The notes under the pieces: generated by a model
The model's input: only the letters and a program-made list of their open reading frames with translations
The model's database searches: none
What the model was told of the DNA's origin: nothing
Assembly (NCBI GenBank): GCA_012295275.1
Contig: CM022665.1
Location: 10,532,976-10,596,975 of the forward strand
Length of the DNA stretch: 64,000 nt
Direction of reading: 5' to 3'
Source of the DNA: Chrysomallon squamiferum
Taxonomy: Eukaryota > Mollusca > Gastropoda > Neomphalida > Peltospiridae
Translations under genes and position numbers: made by a program
Shown: positions 23,581 to 33,390 of the stretch, in pieces
Position numbering within the stretch: the first letter of the stretch is position 1
Layout of the letters: every line of letters starts with the position of its first letter

Positions 23581-23727
23581 CTAGCTGCTATTTTTGGAGA
23601 AGTTATGCTGAGATCGCCTCCACCCAGCAAAGATTCACCTCCACCAGACAAAAGAAGAAAGAAGAGTGAAGAAGAGAAAAAAGCTGTTTTCATGCATCAC
23701 TTTCTAACCAATGATTACGATGATTGA
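3679..23727 (+). CDS. OCRL/INPP5B: OCRL/INPP5B-type inositol polyphosphate 5-phosphatase (whole gene, 26 coding exons)
   Basis: Enzymes of this family remove the 5-phosphate from PI(4,5)P2 and related phosphoinositides on endosomal, Golgi and plasma membranes and bind Rab GTPases. The 26 exons listed separately join to 2745 nt (914 residues plus TGA), close to the 900-990 residues of the vertebrate proteins. Residues 1-125 form an N-terminal PH domain. The 5-phosphatase core spans about 263-560, with GTWNVNG (267-273), FQELD (298-302, metal-binding Glu 300), NSHLAAH (395-401), GDLNYR (440-445), PAWCDR (518-523) and SDHKPV (545-550). The ASH domain is about 595-715 and the RhoGAP-like domain about 735-910. 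The N-terminus fits INPP5B better than OCRL, while the acidic tail DYDD is OCRL-like, as expected for a pre-duplication invertebrate orthologue. The gene is intact, with no stop or frameshift. Confidence 0.95.
3736..6195 (+). other. OCRL/INPP5B: U12-type GT-AG intron (intron 1)
   Basis: The donor GTATCCTTG matches the minor-spliceosome consensus RTATCCTTT at 8 of 9 bases. TTCCTTAGC at 6178-6186 matches the U12 branch-site consensus TTCCTTRAY except at one position and sits about 11 nt before the terminal AG, the spacing typical of U12 introns. Confidence 0.75.
4632..4700 (+). mobile_element. Probable tRNA-derived SINE fragment
   Basis: TAGTTCAGTCGTAGAGTGC resembles the tRNA A box and TTGGATCAAACTT resembles the B box, spaced as in a tRNA-derived SINE head. 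The copy is decayed and does not fold as an intact tRNA. Confidence 0.4.
6196..6275 (+). CDS. OCRL/INPP5B: 5-phosphatase exon 2 (PH domain)
   Basis: Encodes [16 protein letters not shown] and VECKGEHA, matching the INPP5B block ending in EHALFLYTHRR. The acceptor is GTCAG and the donor GTAAGT. It enters at phase 0 and leaves two bases (GC) that are completed to Ala by exon 3. Confidence 0.88.
6900..7860. other. Intronic island of more balanced base composition, origin unknown
   Basis: Unlike its surroundings, this intron 2 segment has almost no homopolymers or microsatellites and is visibly richer in G and C. No frame is open beyond about 70 codons, and no splice-bounded exon fits the phase of the flanking exons. 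It may be a decayed mobile element or retrocopy; I recognise no family in it. Confidence 0.35.
7973..8073 (+). CDS. OCRL/INPP5B: 5-phosphatase exon 3 (PH domain)
   Basis: Encodes [18 protein letters not shown] and [10 protein letters not shown], matching the INPP5B block LFLYTHRRMAITGDDVS. The acceptor is TCTATCTCAG and the donor GTAACT. It leaves phase 1. Confidence 0.92.
8276..8335. repeat. (TTA)n microsatellite
   Basis: About 20 TTA units lie a few bases before the exon 4 acceptor. The repeat may form part of the pyrimidine-poor acceptor context. Confidence 0.95.
8342..8374 (+). CDS. OCRL/INPP5B: 5-phosphatase exon 4 (33-nt microexon)
   Basis: Encodes [10 protein letters not shown] between PH-domain blocks. 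Its length is a multiple of three and both junctions are phase 1, so skipping would keep the frame. The acceptor is TTATAG and the donor GTAAAA. Support comes from splice sites, phase and position rather than strong conservation. Confidence 0.7.
8791..8895 (+). CDS. OCRL/INPP5B: 5-phosphatase exon 5 (end of PH domain)
   Basis: Encodes [20 protein letters not shown] and then QFLADLKHM, matching the last strands and C-terminal helix of the INPP5B PH domain. Phase 1 to 1. The donor is GTTAGT. Confidence 0.88.
9462..9605 (+). CDS. OCRL/INPP5B: 5-phosphatase exon 6 (PH-phosphatase linker with NPF motif)
   Basis: Encodes [17 protein letters not shown] followed by a linker containing DNPF at residues 159-162. 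The WLDKYR segment parallels LWLSRYR in INPP5B. NPF tripeptides in flexible linkers are known ligands of EH-domain endocytic proteins, so this could be a trafficking motif (inference). The donor is GTAATA. Confidence 0.85.
9920..10028 (+). CDS. OCRL/INPP5B: 5-phosphatase exon 7 (linker)
   Basis: Encodes [18 protein letters not shown] and then [11 protein letters not shown]. It leaves two bases (AA), completed to Lys by exon 8. Low-complexity acidic linker with little family conservation; support is from splice sites (TTTTCAG, GTATAT) and phase. Confidence 0.8.
11456..11614 (+). CDS. OCRL/INPP5B: 5-phosphatase exon 8 (linker into catalytic domain)
   Basis: Begins [16 protein letters not shown] and ends [11 protein letters not shown]. 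The last part matches the KREKEYVNIQTFRFF-type lead-in to the catalytic domain of vertebrate homologues. Its first residues echo the end of exon 7. The donor is GTAAAA. Confidence 0.88.
11930..12031 (+). CDS. OCRL/INPP5B: 5-phosphatase exon 9 (first catalytic motif)
   Basis: Encodes [20 protein letters not shown] and [18 protein letters not shown] is the family signature that opens the 5-phosphatase fold. It leaves GG, completed to Gly by exon 10. Confidence 0.95.
12660..12774 (+). CDS. OCRL/INPP5B: 5-phosphatase exon 10 (metal-binding FQELD)
   Basis: Encodes [20 protein letters not shown]. The Glu of FQELD (residue 300) is the Mg2+ ligand in the family. Ends at phase 0 with donor GTAAGA. 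Confidence 0.95.
13361..13477 (+). CDS. OCRL/INPP5B: 5-phosphatase exon 11
   Basis: Encodes [18 protein letters not shown] and VATGIMGLM, matching KLIRLVGIMLLLYVK and TVGTGIMG in INPP5B. The donor is GTAAGC. A (TC)n run of about 85 bp starts about 60 nt downstream in the intron. Confidence 0.94.
13536..13620. repeat. (TC)n microsatellite, intron 11
   Basis: About 42 uninterrupted TC units, soon after the exon 11 donor. A pyrimidine tract this long could bind PTB-like proteins or create cryptic acceptor context, but that is inference. Confidence 0.97.
13984..14091 (+). CDS. OCRL/INPP5B: 5-phosphatase exon 12 (NSHLAAH)
   Basis: Encodes [20 protein letters not shown], then NSHLAAH and EKRNQ. 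NSHLAAH carries residues that bind the scissile phosphate in the family. GNKGG is strictly conserved. Confidence 0.96.
14467..14537 (+). CDS. OCRL/INPP5B: 5-phosphatase exon 13
   Basis: Encodes [20 protein letters not shown] and ends SEH plus GA, which becomes Asp with exon 14. Matches DYKDICSRMQF in INPP5B. The donor is GTAAGT. Confidence 0.94.
14904..15021 (+). CDS. OCRL/INPP5B: 5-phosphatase exon 14 (GDLNYR)
   Basis: Encodes [12 protein letters not shown] and ends YRKLMQYDQ. The Asp and Asn of GDLNYR are catalytic-site residues; WMGDLNYR is near-invariant in type II 5-phosphatases. Confidence 0.96.
16035..16150 (+). CDS. OCRL/INPP5B: 5-phosphatase exon 15 (substrate pocket)
   Basis: Encodes [30 protein letters not shown] contains the Lys/Tyr pair that contacts the substrate 4-phosphate in the family. 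It leaves AG, completed to Ser by exon 16. An antisense open frame over this exon is a shadow. Confidence 0.95.
16720..16855 (+). CDS. OCRL/INPP5B: 5-phosphatase exon 16 (PAWCDR, SDHKPV)
   Basis: Encodes [13 protein letters not shown] and [16 protein letters not shown]. Both signature motifs of inositol 5-phosphatases are intact, including the conserved His in SDHKPV (residue 547). The donor is GTGAGA. Confidence 0.96.
17666..17776 (+). CDS. OCRL/INPP5B: 5-phosphatase exon 17 (helical linker to ASH)
   Basis: Encodes [20 protein letters not shown], matching the helical linker [21 protein letters not shown] of OCRL. Phase 0 on both sides. Confidence 0.93.
18382..18450 (+). CDS. OCRL/INPP5B: 5-phosphatase exon 18 (ASH domain start)
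   Basis: Encodes [20 protein letters not shown] and IGQ, the first strands of the ASH immunoglobulin-like domain (compare FVFENVKF in OCRL). The donor is GTGAGT. Confidence 0.92.
18705..18801 (+). CDS. OCRL/INPP5B: 5-phosphatase exon 19 (ASH domain)
   Basis: Encodes [20 protein letters not shown] and LLP, close to VPCHFEFINKPDEESYCKQW of INPP5B. The acceptor follows a poly-T run. It leaves phase 1 with donor GTGCTT. Confidence 0.94.
19296..19420 (+). CDS. OCRL/INPP5B: 5-phosphatase exon 20 (ASH domain)
   Basis: Encodes [17 protein letters not shown], matching [17 protein letters not shown] of the vertebrate proteins. The exon ends at phase 0 immediately before ATATCCTTT, the donor of an AT-AC intron. 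No GT donor near this point gives a product that continues the alignment. Confidence 0.94.
19421..19800 (+). other. OCRL/INPP5B: U12-type AT-AC intron (intron 20)
   Basis: Begins ATATCCTTT, the exact minor-spliceosome AT-AC donor, and ends CAC. GTCCTTAAC at 19783-19791 matches the U12 branch-site consensus at all but the first base, with the branch A 10 nt before the intron end. Removing it joins KDFF to [13 protein letters not shown], which aligns gaplessly with KDYFLTISGNYLPSCFG in OCRL. The only nearby AG (19810-19811) would break the frame and lose three conserved residues. Confidence 0.93.
19801..19911 (+). CDS. OCRL/INPP5B: 5-phosphatase exon 21 (end of ASH domain)
   Basis: Starts directly after the AT-AC intron: [19 protein letters not shown] and then [21 protein letters not shown] and PIREVPV are hallmark OCRL/INPP5B blocks. 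The ATG here is internal, not a start codon. Confidence 0.94.
20316..20414 (+). CDS. OCRL/INPP5B: 5-phosphatase exon 22 (RhoGAP-like domain start)
   Basis: Encodes [19 protein letters not shown], matching PKEIWLLVDHLFKYACHQE in OCRL. Phase 0 on both sides. The donor is GTTTGT. Confidence 0.9.
20707..20769. repeat. Poly-T tract, intron 22
   Basis: About 61 consecutive T, the longest homopolymer I see in the window; a second run lies at about 20634-20666. Such tracts are prone to length error in sequencing and to slippage in vivo. Confidence 0.95.
20871..20955 (+). CDS. OCRL/INPP5B: 5-phosphatase exon 23 (RhoGAP-like, no arginine finger)
   Basis: Encodes [20 protein letters not shown] and then DTGVPQTL. 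Active RhoGAPs have an Arg finger in a G-(I/L)-F-R motif; here the position reads F-K, as OCRL reads F-Q, so GAP activity is unlikely. The exon ends phase 1 before GTATCCTTT, a perfect U12 donor. Confidence 0.9.
20956..22060 (+). other. OCRL/INPP5B: Probable U12-type GT-AG intron (intron 23)
   Basis: The donor GTATCCTTT is identical to the minor-spliceosome consensus, and it is the only donor that keeps phase with exon 24. The branch site is less clear: TTTCTTATG ends about 10 nt before the terminal AG and only partly matches TTCCTTRAY. Confidence 0.7.
22061..22188 (+). CDS. OCRL/INPP5B: 5-phosphatase exon 24 (RhoGAP-like)
   Basis: Encodes [20 protein letters not shown] and YQQCLDSF, matching [19 protein letters not shown] in INPP5B. 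The first two bases complete an Asn codon begun in exon 23. The donor is GTAAAA. Confidence 0.93.
22792..22897 (+). CDS. OCRL/INPP5B: 5-phosphatase exon 25 (RhoGAP-like)
   Basis: Encodes [20 protein letters not shown] and [14 protein letters not shown], matching [21 protein letters not shown] in OCRL. It leaves one base (T), completed to Ser by exon 26. Confidence 0.93.
23585..23727 (+). CDS. OCRL/INPP5B: 5-phosphatase exon 26 (last coding exon)
   Basis: Encodes [20 protein letters not shown], a basic-acidic stretch [11 protein letters not shown], then [10 protein letters not shown] and TGA. The block matches ATLFTSLLLRPPP and the acidic end of OCRL; there is no CaaX box as in mammalian INPP5B. 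The acceptor CTAG follows a poly-T tract of more than 30 bases. Confidence 0.93.
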
Positions 23728-24199
23728 AAAACAGATTCCTGTTTGATGAGGTTGTGATCAGATAAAGTGCATTATTTAAAAAAAAAAAAAAAAATGGAGA
23801 TCTGTTAAAAATTGGTGTTACCAACATACTGCTCACAATTTAGAAAAAAAAAAAAAAAAAAGATATTGTGAAAAATTTAGTTTGCAGACTGTGATATTAG
23901 GATTTTTATTTATTAAACAGCAAAGATTTAACTGAATGCTGTCTCTAACAAACAAACAAAAATGAGAAGAAGAAGAGAGGGGAACAAAAAATAAAATAAA
24001 AGACTACAATGAGTGGAATTCATCGATTCAGCTTGCTTGATGATGTATTTAATCTGTATAAATGATCAGATTATACACTTTTACCCTGTTTCAAAATCTC
24101 ACAGATGGAGGACATTCAGAACACACGTAGAGTTTGCATTCCGTTTTTGCCTCTGATGTCGCTTTTTGTCTTTCTGACATTTATATGTAATATAAGTGC

Positions 24200-24716
24200 C
24201 AATGTAATAAATGTCATTTGTATGTGTTATGTAACTTTTAATTTAATTATTATAATTAGTATTTGTAACAGGAATGCTAATGTAATTATTATTTGTGTAA
24301 CACTGATGCTAATATTATAATGTGTATGTCTTACACAATGCTAATGTAATAATTATAATGTATATGTGTTATGCGAATGCTAATGTTATAATTAGTATGT
24401 GTAACGCATGCAAAGTAATTATTACTGTTCATGTTACATGAATGCTAATGTAATTATTATGTCTGTGTTACATGAATGCTAATGTTATAATTAGTATGTG
24501 CAATATGTGTGCAATATCTGTGCAAAGTAATTGTTGGTATTTGTATATTACAAAATGCTAATGTAATAATTATAATTACTAAGTGTAACATGGAAGTCAA
24601 TGTAATAATTATAATTTGCATGTTTTGCACAATGCTAATGTAATTGCTATGTTTGTGTCACATAGGTGCTAAGTAGAGATTATTAAAATTATATCTGTGT
24701 ATCATATGCTAATGTT
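24200..24716. repeat. Diverged minisatellite downstream of the 5-phosphatase stop
   Basis: About ten imperfect copies of a 33-40 bp unit built on AATGCTAATGTAATAATTA followed by a TATGTGTTACA-like tail. The spacing and tail vary between copies. It lies 0.5-1 kb after the stop codon, probably inside or near the 3' UTR. Confidence 0.8.
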
Positions 24717-24733
24717 TAAACACCAACATTAGC
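24708..24733. other. Perfect 9-bp inverted repeat closing the minisatellite
   Basis: GCTAATGTT, an 8-nt spacer, then AACATTAGC: a perfect hairpin formed by the final repeat unit and an inverted copy of its core. Confidence 0.7.
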
Positions 24734-25638
24734 AACATTTGGGAACAATCAATGTTTGTGCTTTTTATCCGTTTATGTTTGTTGTTTATTTTAATTGGTG
24801 CTGTTAACTGTATCACAGTTTTTTATGGTAATGTATTTTATTATGAAAACTGAACTTTAATAACTGTTAACAAAAAATTAATAATAATAATAATTGTTCA
24901 CAGATTAATATCAACTACATTGAAGAGTAGAAAGTGAATGAATTTTAACTTTTTAAATTTGACAACATTTTTGTTGGTGTTTATTCAGATATTAATATGG
25001 TCACTAGAATTTTTTTTTTTTTTTCTTTACAATAAAATGGCAGAACTAGTTCTTTAAGAAAACTCCTGTCCTTTTTAATTTCTAGGTTTGTTGATGTATA
25101 AAAAAATATATATATATATTGGAATGAATTATTTATTTTTTGTACAGGATTCTGTACTGGTATCATCTGTTGCATTTTTAAAAACATCTTTCTTATTTTT
25201 ATGGATTTTATTTATTTATTTATTTAAAAGGTTAGTGGCTTTGTTTTTGTTTTTTTTTAGTTTTTTCATTGTTTTTTTTTAGGTGTTTTTTTTTAAGATT
25301 TATTTTTATTTTTATTTTTATTTTTATTTATTTATTTAATGCTTTATTTTTTAATTTATTAAATTTAGATGTTTTTTTTTTTTTTTTTTTTTTTTAATCT
25401 GTGCATTTGTTTATCTTTTAAAAATTTAGTTTCTTTTTGTCTATTTGATTTGTCAATTTTAGATGCATAATTAGAGCAGAATCTCACATATAATAAAAAA
25501 ACATAAAACAAAATTAAAGTAAATATTAACAAAGTTTGGTATATAGCTAAAACCAACTGAGCTTGAAGAGTGTTCAAATAATGTGCATGTATATTTGGTC
25601 ATATTAATTAAAAATTTTGTTTAAAAGTTAATTAACAT

Positions 25639-25670
<32 letters not shown>

Positions 25671-25879
25671 CTCAGTGATTATTTAGTGTCACAAACTGGC
25701 CACAAAAACAACTAAATTTTGATGTCACTGTGTATCAAAAGTATTTAGAAATTTTAATTAAATTGAACACTTTTCTTTACAGTATTTTTTAAACTCTAGT
25801 CTGGACAAATTTGTTGAATTTAAAACTTTTTCAGATATTCACAGCAGTTATTTTATTTATTGATACAAAAAAAAAACAA

Positions 25880-25918
<39 letters not shown>

Positions 25919-26623
25919 ATCATGTCATTACTAATTATTGTTATTACATCATCTTCAAGATTCATATAACAATTTATTTTCATAACCAGAGAAAAAAAAA
26001 GAAAAAAAGCTACATCATTTTGTCATGAAATAATTGCCATTTTCATTTTTAAATTTTGTAACAATCATGAACATATAACAAATATTATTTTTATGTTTCA
26101 GTGATATTAACTTGCATTTGATATTGATTTCTTCACAAATAAGGGTATATAGCCATCTAATACTGGTATGAGTAACCCAGGCATTATACTGGAATGATGG
26201 AAATGTGATAAAATTCCCCTGGAGATTCTGGTATACCATGATTGGTAAAATGGTTGTCTTCATTACAAAGTCAGAACTTGCTCTAAAGTCACTGAAATGT
26301 TAATCTCTCTAGTCACATTAATTTTTTTCATATACTGTTTATTAATTTTTTAGCAGACAAGTTAAATGAATAAAGAAATTGAACTGTTTATTATTGTTAA
26401 CAAAATCCAAGTTACAAATTTGAATGTTTTAAATCATTTTTATCTGAATGTGTTTTGTAAATTAAAGTCTTTTGTTGGTTGGTTGGTTGGTTAATGGGTT
26501 CGTTTTGTTGGGACAGATATAAGAAAAATGTTTATTAATGTAATATTCCATCATGTTAATTTTAAACTGGTATTATTTTTTTAAGTAAGAAATTTTATCT
26601 TTGTTTATGAAGGTTGCTTTCTT

Positions 26624-26706
26624 TCTGTTTATTTGCTATTAGTTCTGTTATTTAGTTCTGTTTATTTGCTATTAGTTCTGTTATTTAGTTCTGTTTATTT
26701 GCTATT
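26624..26706. repeat. 33-bp tandem repeat, about 2.5 copies
   Basis: Exact 33-bp period beginning TCTGTTTATTTGCTATTAGT. The apparent peptide repeat read from it is not a gene. Confidence 0.9.
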
Positions 26707-29700
26707 ATTAGCATTATATAATATGTGTGTGTGCATGCGTGTGTGCGTGCTTGCATGTGTGTGCCAATACATTTCACTGTTGCTAAAATGGCACAAATCA
26801 TTAAATCTTACCTTCAGTGAAATAAATGATCAGCAAGTTACATTTCAGAATACAAAACATCTCTACATCATCTGTGAGTAAAACTGACTTCACAAAGATA
26901 ATTCAAAATTAGATTAAGTAATGAACTAGAAGGAATAAAAATGTTAGTGACTGAACATGGATGTGAGTGAACTGATGTTTGAGAATCTTCGTGGGAAAAT
27001 AATTATCTGTCATTCATTGTTTGTTTGTTTGTTTGTTTAATTTATTAAATTAATCTATTTTTTATTATTATTATTATTTATTTATTTTTTTTTTTTTTTT
27101 TTTTTCCCCACTGGCATTTCATCACATGGTGTTTTCAGTAAGGAAATGCTACACAGAATCTAACGTTTCTGCAAAGGGTTTTTCATTACCGGAAATATTA
27201 ATGTGATTGCGCCAGTGATTGTTTTAATGCAACTGTCAACTTCACCCATGTTTACAATTTAATAATAACAACATTCTTTTATGTACCAAGATAATTTTAT
27301 TTTCATATTTTACATTACTTATTTTCATGTGTTATATTTGTTACAAGCTGTATGGAAAGTATCTCTGAAAAATAATAAATTAAAAAAAAAATTAAAAAAT
27401 TTGACAATAGCATAATTAATTACAATTAATTAAAATGTATACTCTGTTTTGTTTACATACTGGAATTTACTAGTGAATGTTGATTTCTAAACTTGAGAAG
27501 AATAAGTCGTTGGTACACTTTTTATAAAAAAAAAATGTATTTTATTTTGGAGACAATCTGTATCAGTATTAACAACAAGCTTCATTTTTATTTATTATTT
27601 TTTTTTTTTTTAAACATACCTAAACTCACCCATACTTGGATATACATGGGGGTGGCATCCACTCTAATTTATTATTATTATTTTTTTAATTTTACAATTT
27701 TTTAATTTTTATTTCTTACATAATTCATCTTAGAACTTGCTATCACCACAATAATGATACCTCCTAGTGTACTGAAATCCTGAATCCACCCTCCTTAAAC
27801 TGTACTTTCCCAGTTTGGAAATAAAAAGTTTCTTTTTTTGTTAATTATTATTTGATGTCACAGAGACGAGAATGATTTGGTTCTGCCAGTTAACACGTTT
27901 TCTTTTTCCAGATTCATAGCGTGGCATTAAATAATATGACCAAGAAATACAAAGTTCCATGTTAACTTCATTTACTGAAATAAAATGTACAGATAAAATG
28001 CTGTTACTTGTTGTTCATTTATTTTAAACAGGTAAAACAGAGCTAAATGTTTGAAAATGTTATGAACTGTGCAATAATAACAATAATAATACAGCATTAC
28101 CCAAAACAACATAAAATATATTTATCTATCTATATATATATAGATATATTTCTTTTAGTTTATTCATTTATGCTGTTTTGTTTTAGGTAATGACTGCTTA
28201 CTTTTCTTTGGAATAGTTCACCAAAATTAAAAAACAAACCTGATCTTTAAGTCAATACAAGTCGAGGATTAAAGTGTACCTTTGGATATAATAATATATT
28301 ATGAAGAATTAATCTAAATATATTTAGAATGTTTCCTTTTTTTTTTTTTTTTTTTTTTTTTTAGCCATCCAATCTTAATAACTAATAATAACAACCAAAA
28401 AAAAATAACTGTTTAAAAATATTTAATCTAAAATGTCATCTAATGTTGACAGAAAATAAAATGTAGCTATGGGTGTTTTATGTACATTTTGTAGTTGATA
28501 CAACAGTACATTCCAGTCTTTGACAAACTGGGTAGAATGGTAAACAGAAAGACCTGTGAAGGCATGAAGAGTAGATCTGACACCAGTTATTCCCCAGTCC
28601 TGTGCTTTACCATTCAGTTGTTTTTCACATTGAAAAACAGATAAGTTGAAGCAGAAATGAGTAAAAGAAACAAAAATGTATTCATAATAACCACCTTACA
28701 AATCAGTCCTAAAAGCAAACACAATATGAAAATCTTATTTTATTTTAAAATGTATGACAAATATTACACTCATTTATGAACTGATAATATAATGACAAAA
28801 ATGTTACTTTGTAGTTAATTATATAATGTAATGGAAGACTAAATAACATTTTATAGTAAGAAATTTTAACTTATATTTTACAGAAATAATCACGTAAACA
28901 TTTAAGGTATATTGAAAAAAGAAGAAATATTTAAAATAGAAAATTTTGATAGCTGGCTTCAAATTTGTATTGGTTTATTTTTAATATTTTCGTTTAGAAA
29001 AATGTAACTTGATACATTAGCTTCAACTTGTTCATCAAACCAGAAATTTTTTAATTTACTGCTATTAAAAATTATAAATAAAAGAAATAATAACAAAAAA
29101 TATATGGATCGAGTCTAAACAGCAGTCTTAATAATTTTATTAAGAAACAACAAAGAAAATAAACATTTTCAAGTTCCTATGATACATATTCAACGATTAA
29201 TATTTATTGGTAATAACCAATTTATTACAAATTTATAAAGAATATATATTTATTTTTAAAAAAAAAAATTTTTTTTTTTTTTTTAAAAGATTAAAGTATT
29301 AAAAATAATATACAAAAGTATTCCTTTCATGCAAAAGAAAATTTTGGTAAAGAAAATGAAAAATGTATTTTAAGTAATAAAATCATGCGATGAAATTAGA
29401 AAGAGGGAAAGGAAGGATATAAAAAGTTAAATCTTAAAATCTTAAAATCTAATAATGTAAGAAAACATTTTCTATGTCATATGTAAAAAGTCAAAATATT
29501 GGCTTATAAACCAAATAATATTCATTTTTTAAATTTGTTTTTCTTTTTTACAGCCAAACACCTGTTATTAACAAACTTTATTATGTTTTTAAAACCACTA
29601 TGTTGAGTACAAAAATTAAAACAATATAAAATTAGAATAACATTTTATAATGGTACATTATTCCTTGTTATGAGCAAACTAAAAATCATTAGATCATTTG

Positions 29701-31932
29701 TAAAAACTAAGAAAATATGAATTTAAGAAACAAACAATATTATACAATTTTTATTTATTTATTTTTATTTTGTTTATTTTATTATTATTATTATTATTAT
29801 TTTTTTTTTTTTTTTTTTTTTTGAGCAAACTAATCAGGATTGGTTTTTTTTTTTTTTTTTTGAAGATTTCACATCATACAACATAATTAATGTTGCAATG
29901 AATAATGATAATGAAAATGGATGTTTTGGTTATTTTTGGTTATATTTATTTGGTTTTATTATTCTTATTTTTTATTTATTTGATTATTATTTTATTATTT
30001 ATTTTGTTTTATTATTTTGTTTTATTTTTTTTTTTTTTTTAGTTAATACAAAGAAAATATAAAATGTGGGGAAAAAAGAAAAAGAAATTAAGTAAGATTG
30101 TATGATTAAATATCTTATTTATGATGAAATTTGTTTTTTATTACAAAAATTACCTGAAACTGAAGTGTAAAAATATTTAAACAAATGAAAACGAGAACAT
30201 GCTAAAAGAAATAAAAATGTAAAACATTAAAAAATGAGCAAATTTAAATATAAGAATAATTTAAAAATAAAAAAAATATCACTACTAACTGTCCATCACA
30301 TTTTTAATAATATATTTAAAAATGATAATTACAAAAAAACAAAGCAAAAAAAAAAATTAAAATCCAAAACAATAGGAACAAAAATGTATTACAAATACAA
30401 AAAACAACAACAAATAAACATGCAACTAAAAGAAAATGTTTTGAACTCACTGTTTCTTTCAAAATTAAGAACTCTGGAGTTTTCAAAATCTTTACAATGA
30501 TTTTCACAAACAAAACTGTTTGCTTCTCTAGGGTAATTTTCACAGAAAAAACAAAACAAATAAGAAACAACATAAAAACACTTTTAGTCCGAATTACACA
30601 AATAAAATTGTTGACCTATTTAGGATTAATTTCACAAATAACAGTCCAAGGCAAGTTATACAATTCAAAAATGTTTATCTGTGTGGACATTAGACTCATA
30701 ATTTTCACACAAATTTTTTTTTTTTTTTACTTCAATTTCTACAAATGAAATTGTTTACCTATCTATATTAAATTTCACAAATAAACTCTTTAAGTCCAAT
30801 CCATCAAATGTTAAAAATTTCAAATATAAATGATCTTCATTTTTCTCTCTATTGTAACCATGGAAACAACAGAAGACATGACATAAAACTGATTATAAAA
30901 ATAAAGGTGGGTTTTAAAAACTAATCAAATAAGGTCTGGTGGGTCATATCACTTTCGTAAGGCAAAATATGTCAATATCCAATATAAATAAATCTTTTAC
31001 AGAATAAATACGTGTTTGTTTGATGAGAACTTCATCGGTAGAAAACAAAGTGTGTATTGAGACCAAATATTGAGGTAATGAATAACATTAACAGATTCTT
31101 TCAGCAAACTGGAAACTTACTCAAAGACATCAAAAATGAAAGTCTGAACATATTTAGAAATCATTAAATTGTTTTTAAATTTTAACCAGTTGTAACCAGT
31201 TTAACCATACTGCAATCTTTAATTTTATTTATTTATTTATGTTGTAATATTTTCAGCAAAGAATAGCCAGTGTTTTACATTAGCAAATATGTGATTTGGG
31301 TCAGTACACACAAAGGGTAAGTTTACTGACTGAACATTTAAGGACATTTATTATTAAAAAAACAGACTTGTACAAAATTTGTGGCAAATGTTTTATTTAT
31401 TTAATGTTCTAAATTTATTCTGTCATGATTCTAACTCAGATCCCTTCAGCACACATTTTTATTTTTTATTTTATTACTTCCTTATTTTTTAATTTAAAAA
31501 AAAAAAAAATAATAATAATAATAAAAAATAAAGAGGATTATCCCATATGACAACATGTTAATAACAAAAATACTTTTGTTGCCCTGCACTTTTCAGGTTA
31601 AAATAATTTTAACAATTAATATCAACTGCATTTTATTACCCCGCAGTGAAAAAACATCAACAAGAAAATGTAATGAGCAAGTGATAATAATGTTAGAGGC
31701 ATAAAAAATTAAGGCACAAATATTAAAAAAATAATAATAAAAAAGATAACAAATCAGCTTCATTATTTTATAACTATTAACAATAATCTTTGGTGGGTCA
31801 TTATTTAAATTTTTTATTTAAGTAACTGAAGAGTTTTGGTTTTCCAGAAATATTAGCTCATTAAGTGCATTTAAAAAAACACCAAAAAAAAAACCAACCT
31901 TTAACAACAAAAATATAGGTGAAACAAAAAAA

Positions 31933-31963
<31 letters not shown>

Positions 31964-33384
31964 CATTTTCTGCATTCAAAACTAAATAAAATAAGAAAAA
32001 TGGAATGAGAAAAAAAAGAAAGTCTTTAGATTGTTTTAAGTATTGTCTCATTATTCTAGGCTAAGCCAGAAAACACTGACACAGTATTAAGAAACTACAT
32101 TTATAACTAAGCTGTATGTTGATAAAATAATAGGGCAAGTTTGGCAACATTTTTCAACATATCCAAAAGACCTTCTGACCTAAGTCTTAGAAAAATGCAC
32201 ACTAATTCTATCTAGCAGATAGTTCATATTACATACTATAAATTTATTAGATATATATGTATATATTAATAATAAAAAAAAAGAAAAGAACAAAAGACCA
32301 TTCACCAAATATAAAATTGAGAAAGTAATGTATTTAATTTTTAGTGCATCAAAAGCAAAACTGAAGATTCAGTTTCAAAAAATTATTATAAGCTGTAATA
32401 TTTACTGAATATATTCGAACGAATCAAGGAAAATTCAGACAGTACTGAATTATCATATTTTTACAGTTATGTATTATCATTTAATATACCCTGCATGTAT
32501 TTGTAATTATTATGTTAAAACATTTATTGTTGTGAACTGGTAACAAAAATACCAACTTAAGAAAAAAGCAGTAGTATACTTATTACTTGCTGCTCCATGT
32601 AAAGGTATGGATTTGTATGAACCCATAGATAAGAAAGACTTAATAATCTAATATATGATGTCAGTTACTGCATTCTCTACTGCTATTATTTTAAGTCCAT
32701 TTTAAGTCTTTTTCATGTCGTTTTATGAATACTTTTTGATTCTCTTTAATTAACCAGTAAATGTATTCAATATTTATGGTGTCTCCATTATACTGCTGTT
32801 TTTCTGGGGGGTTTTGTTTGTTTTTTAACAGTCATCTAGCTTGTCAAATACAGGGAAATGGCCATGGTTCAAGAAGAACATGAAACCAAATAGCATACAC
32901 TGAAGAACTGTTTGTTGTGTCAAAATGTTTTTGTTCAAGATCCATATCAATAATTATAACTATTTGCTTTTGGCACATTTTATCTTAAAAATCAATTAGC
33001 TATTCCTTTTTCACAATTATTAAGTCAACTGAATAAACCTGAGTTTAAATAATATTGATAGCTGCACAAAATTTACCAATAAGGCATTATAATAATAACG
33101 ATATTATTATTATTGTTTATTTTAAGAAAATATATACTGCCTGTATTATGCTAAAAACAATTATGGTAGTAAATTAAAAAGGAAAATGCATCAGACTGGA
33201 TAGATATCAATGACAGTCCACCCATACCCACCCACCTGGGAGAAGTGGAAGTATTTGCATATTAAAAAAAATAGCAGAAACTGACTGAGATTATGCTGCC
33301 ACAGAAGTTGGGGAAAGCACAGAGATCCTAACAGTCACATTGTCATTTCTGAATCTGCTAAATGAACAGGACATTCAGTTATTA

Positions 33385-33390
33385 TTTATT
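33385..33390 (-). terminator. Candidate polyadenylation signal of the anoctamin gene
   Basis: AATAAA in gene sense about 70 nt after the stop codon. In DNA this AT-rich the hexamer is frequent, so this is only the nearest candidate. Confidence 0.25.

Noticed and set aside
24105-24320. 71-codon frame after the 5-phosphatase stop
   Set aside because: It runs into the AATGCTAATG minisatellite and has no family resemblance; it is treated as 3' UTR.
26015-26263. 82-codon minus-strand frame in the intergenic region
   Set aside because: No recognisable domain, no supporting splice sites or neighbouring exons; length is unremarkable.
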